Source: Lentisphaeria bacterium (GTDB taxonomy: Bacteria; Verrucomicrobiota; Lentisphaeria; Victivallales; UBA1829). Taken from it: a stretch of 50,566 nucleotides of DNA. How positions within the stretch are numbered: the first letter of the stretch is position 1; every line of letters starts with the position of its first letter. Positions 49,665-50,566 of the stretch are shown here, one piece after another. A program made the position numbers and the translations under genes. The stretch lies in NCBI GenBank assembly GCA_003526375.1, contig DPDG01000060.1:416-50981 (forward strand), given 5' to 3'. The notes beneath the pieces are model-generated. The model was not told where the DNA came from. It searched no databases and was given only the letters and a program-made list of their open reading frames with translations.

Positions 49665-50422
49665 TATTCCTCTCCTTGTGTTCTGCATGAACCTTCTGAA
49701 CATTTCCGGACTGCGTCTTTGAGAACGGAAACCAGTTTGCTGCGCTTTTTTCCGGCAAAATCGGATTCCGCCCCGATCAGTGTGATTGCAGCGATGACCG
49801 AGCCTTCCGCATCCCTGACCGGCATGGACATTGCCGCAATGTTCCAGCGGTTTTTGCGCAGGTTGACCGCATAGCCTTTCATACGGACTTCGCCCACAGC
49901 TTTCAATACCAGTTCCGGTTCCTGTTTTTCCGCAAGGTCTGTGCTGCACTCCTGAATCAGCTCCATGATTTCATCATCGCTCTCGCCACAGAGCAGCGCG
50001 GCGCCGACGGACCCTTCGATCACGGGAAAACTTGAACCGACCTGTCCGGTCAGAGCGAATGGTCCCTCCGGTTCCGCACGCATGATGGTGACTTGCTCGG
50101 TTCCTCGGCGGATGGAGAGTTTGCACGCCATTTCATTTTCCGCTGAAACTCTGTCGATGACCTTTTGAGCATGTTCCAGCAGTTCCATGCTGTTACGGAA
50201 GGGGTAGAGCAGGGGAAGAAGCCCGTTGTCGAGCGAGTATTTCGTATCGGCGTTCTTCCTGATCCATTTGTGTTTCAGCAGTGTTTGAAGAATACGGTAT
50301 GCCGTACTCATGGAGATGCCCAGCTCCTTCTTCAGTTCCGCCTGTGTGGCGCCTTCCGGGAGTTTTGCCAGCAGTTCCAGAAGCGCGATGGTTTTTTCGA
50401 CCGCAGGAATTTTATTGTTCAT
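49664..50422 (-). CDS. IclR-family transcriptional regulator
   Basis: A 252-residue regulator. The winged-helix N-terminal domain is at residues about 5-65 (ATQAELKKELGISMSTAYRIL, KHKWIRKNADTKYSL). The C-terminal IclR sensor domain follows (NEMACKLSIRRGTEQV, IEGSVGAALLCG, GYAVNLRKNRWNIAAMSMPV). It is the first gene of a nine-gene sugar-acid operon and probably represses it and itself. Two direct ATTTGAATA repeats lie between the promoter and the start codon. AGGAT precedes the ATG. Confidence 0.92.
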   Translation of the reverse strand: MNNKIPAVEKTIALLELLAKLPEGATQAELKKELGISMSTAYRILQTLLKHKWIRKNADTKYSLDNGLLPLLYPFRNSMELLEHAQKVIDRVSAENEMACKLSIRRGTEQVTIMRAEPEGPFALTGQVGSSFPVIEGSVGAALLCGESDDEIMELIQECSTDLAEKQEPELVLKAVGEVRMKGYAVNLRKNRWNIAAMSMPVRDAEGSVIAAITLIGAESDFAGKKRSKLVSVLKDAVRKCSEGSCRTQGEE

Positions 50423-50453
50423 ATTTGAATATCCTGTTTTATTATTTGAATAG
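50421..50453. promoter_or_regulatory. Candidate IclR operator, direct repeats
   Basis: TATTTGAATA-like sites occur at 50421-50432 (ATATTTGAATAT) and 50442-50453 (TTATTTGAATAG), exactly 21 bp apart, about two helical turns. Both lie just downstream of the promoter, where a bound repressor would block transcription. The first is nearly palindromic. Confidence 0.45.
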
Positions 50454-50458
50454 ATATA

Positions 50459-50486
50459 ATTATAATCATCTTTTCCGTATTGTCAA
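50459..50486 (-). promoter_or_regulatory. Consensus sigma70-type promoter of the sugar-acid operon
   Basis: On the minus strand TTGACA (50481-50486) and TATAAT (50459-50464) are both perfect, with a 16-bp spacer. Transcription would begin about 30 nt before the IclR start codon. Confidence 0.8.
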
Positions 50487-50545
50487 TGCTTCAAATGGAA
50501 ATATCAAAACTTTTTTGAGGATTTGCCGTCTTTATAAAATATTAT

Positions 50546-50566
50546 GGTGCAGGTGCTCTGCATCTG
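50546..50566. repeat. Partial copy of the multi-hairpin repeat (right end)
   Basis: The last 21 bases match positions 1-21 except for one base in the hairpin loop (TCT here, TTT there). The element is cut by the end of the window. Confidence 0.75.

Noticed and set aside
1..50566. Circular molecule suggested by similar window ends
   Set aside because: The 21-base end match has one mismatch and is a hairpin repeat. It is better explained by contigs breaking at a dispersed repeat.

Overview
The window looks like a chromosomal contig from a polysaccharide-degrading Gram-negative bacterium of the Lentisphaerota (Victivallis-like), or a close relative in the Planctomycetota-Verrucomicrobiota-Chlamydiota group. 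This is inferred from gene content, not from a marker gene. The evidence is three prepilin-type 'FTLIELLIVIAIIA' proteins (one with a clear H-X9-DG motif) beside carbohydrate-active enzymes, many AraC, GntR-LacI and IclR regulators, very large secreted glycosidase-like proteins, and DUF6259- and DUF4838-like enzymes. Housekeeping content is small: mtnP, ilvC, one CAT-anticodon tRNA and an arnB-like gene. There is no rRNA, CRISPR array, integrase or recognisable insertion sequence.

Layout. 1-104: four consecutive perfect or near-perfect hairpins; the first hairpin recurs at the last 21 bases of the window, so the contig probably broke at a dispersed repeat. 105-2305: AraC regulator behind an unknown secreted coiled-coil protein (minus). 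2485-4957: mtnP and a GT-C-like membrane protein (plus). 5141-6109: a GntR-type regulator with an apparently lost C-terminus. 6085-12169: minus-strand unit of GntR-LacI regulator, pseudopilin, LamG protein and giant LamG/DUF6259-like enzyme. 12532-21177: an AraC gene divergent from a pseudopilin and two giant GH42-like secreted enzymes. 21279-23392: ilvC and a PocR-AraC regulator. 24028-34733: a visibly more AT-rich carbohydrate cluster (GH20-like, GHL10-like, DUF4838-like, CE15-like esterase, pseudopilin, SGNH esterase, AraC). 35543-38205: FAD oxidoreductase, GDPD, DUF302 protein. 38370-39749: tRNA and arnB. 39927-50422: a nine-gene minus-strand operon.

The nine-gene operon reads iclR, GH10, enolase-superfamily dehydratase, GH13, GH10, RraA-type aldolase, UlaG-like lactonase, GH42-like enzyme, SDR dehydrogenase. 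Junctions are overlaps or gaps under 25 bp and none of the proteins has a visible signal peptide. The set supplies every step of a non-phosphorylative oxidative sugar-acid route (aldose to lactone to aldonate to 2-keto-3-deoxy-aldonate to pyruvate plus aldehyde), coupled to intracellular glycosidases.

The most unusual structure is in the pseudopilin gene at 13648-14823. Its leader is stacked: a 36-bp leader segment is present twice (32/36 identical, 222 bp apart, in frame), and a unit carrying TTTCATTCCGG also occurs twice, 195 bp apart and in frame. A degenerate copy of the same unit lies on the minus strand at about 35294-35451, and a weaker relic may lie at 23399-23713. This looks like a leader-linked mosaic repeat that builds up in frame inside pseudopilin genes. 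The recurring arrangement of regulator, pseudopilin and carbohydrate-active enzymes at three separate loci suggests that these pseudopilins are part of dedicated carbohydrate-use cassettes.
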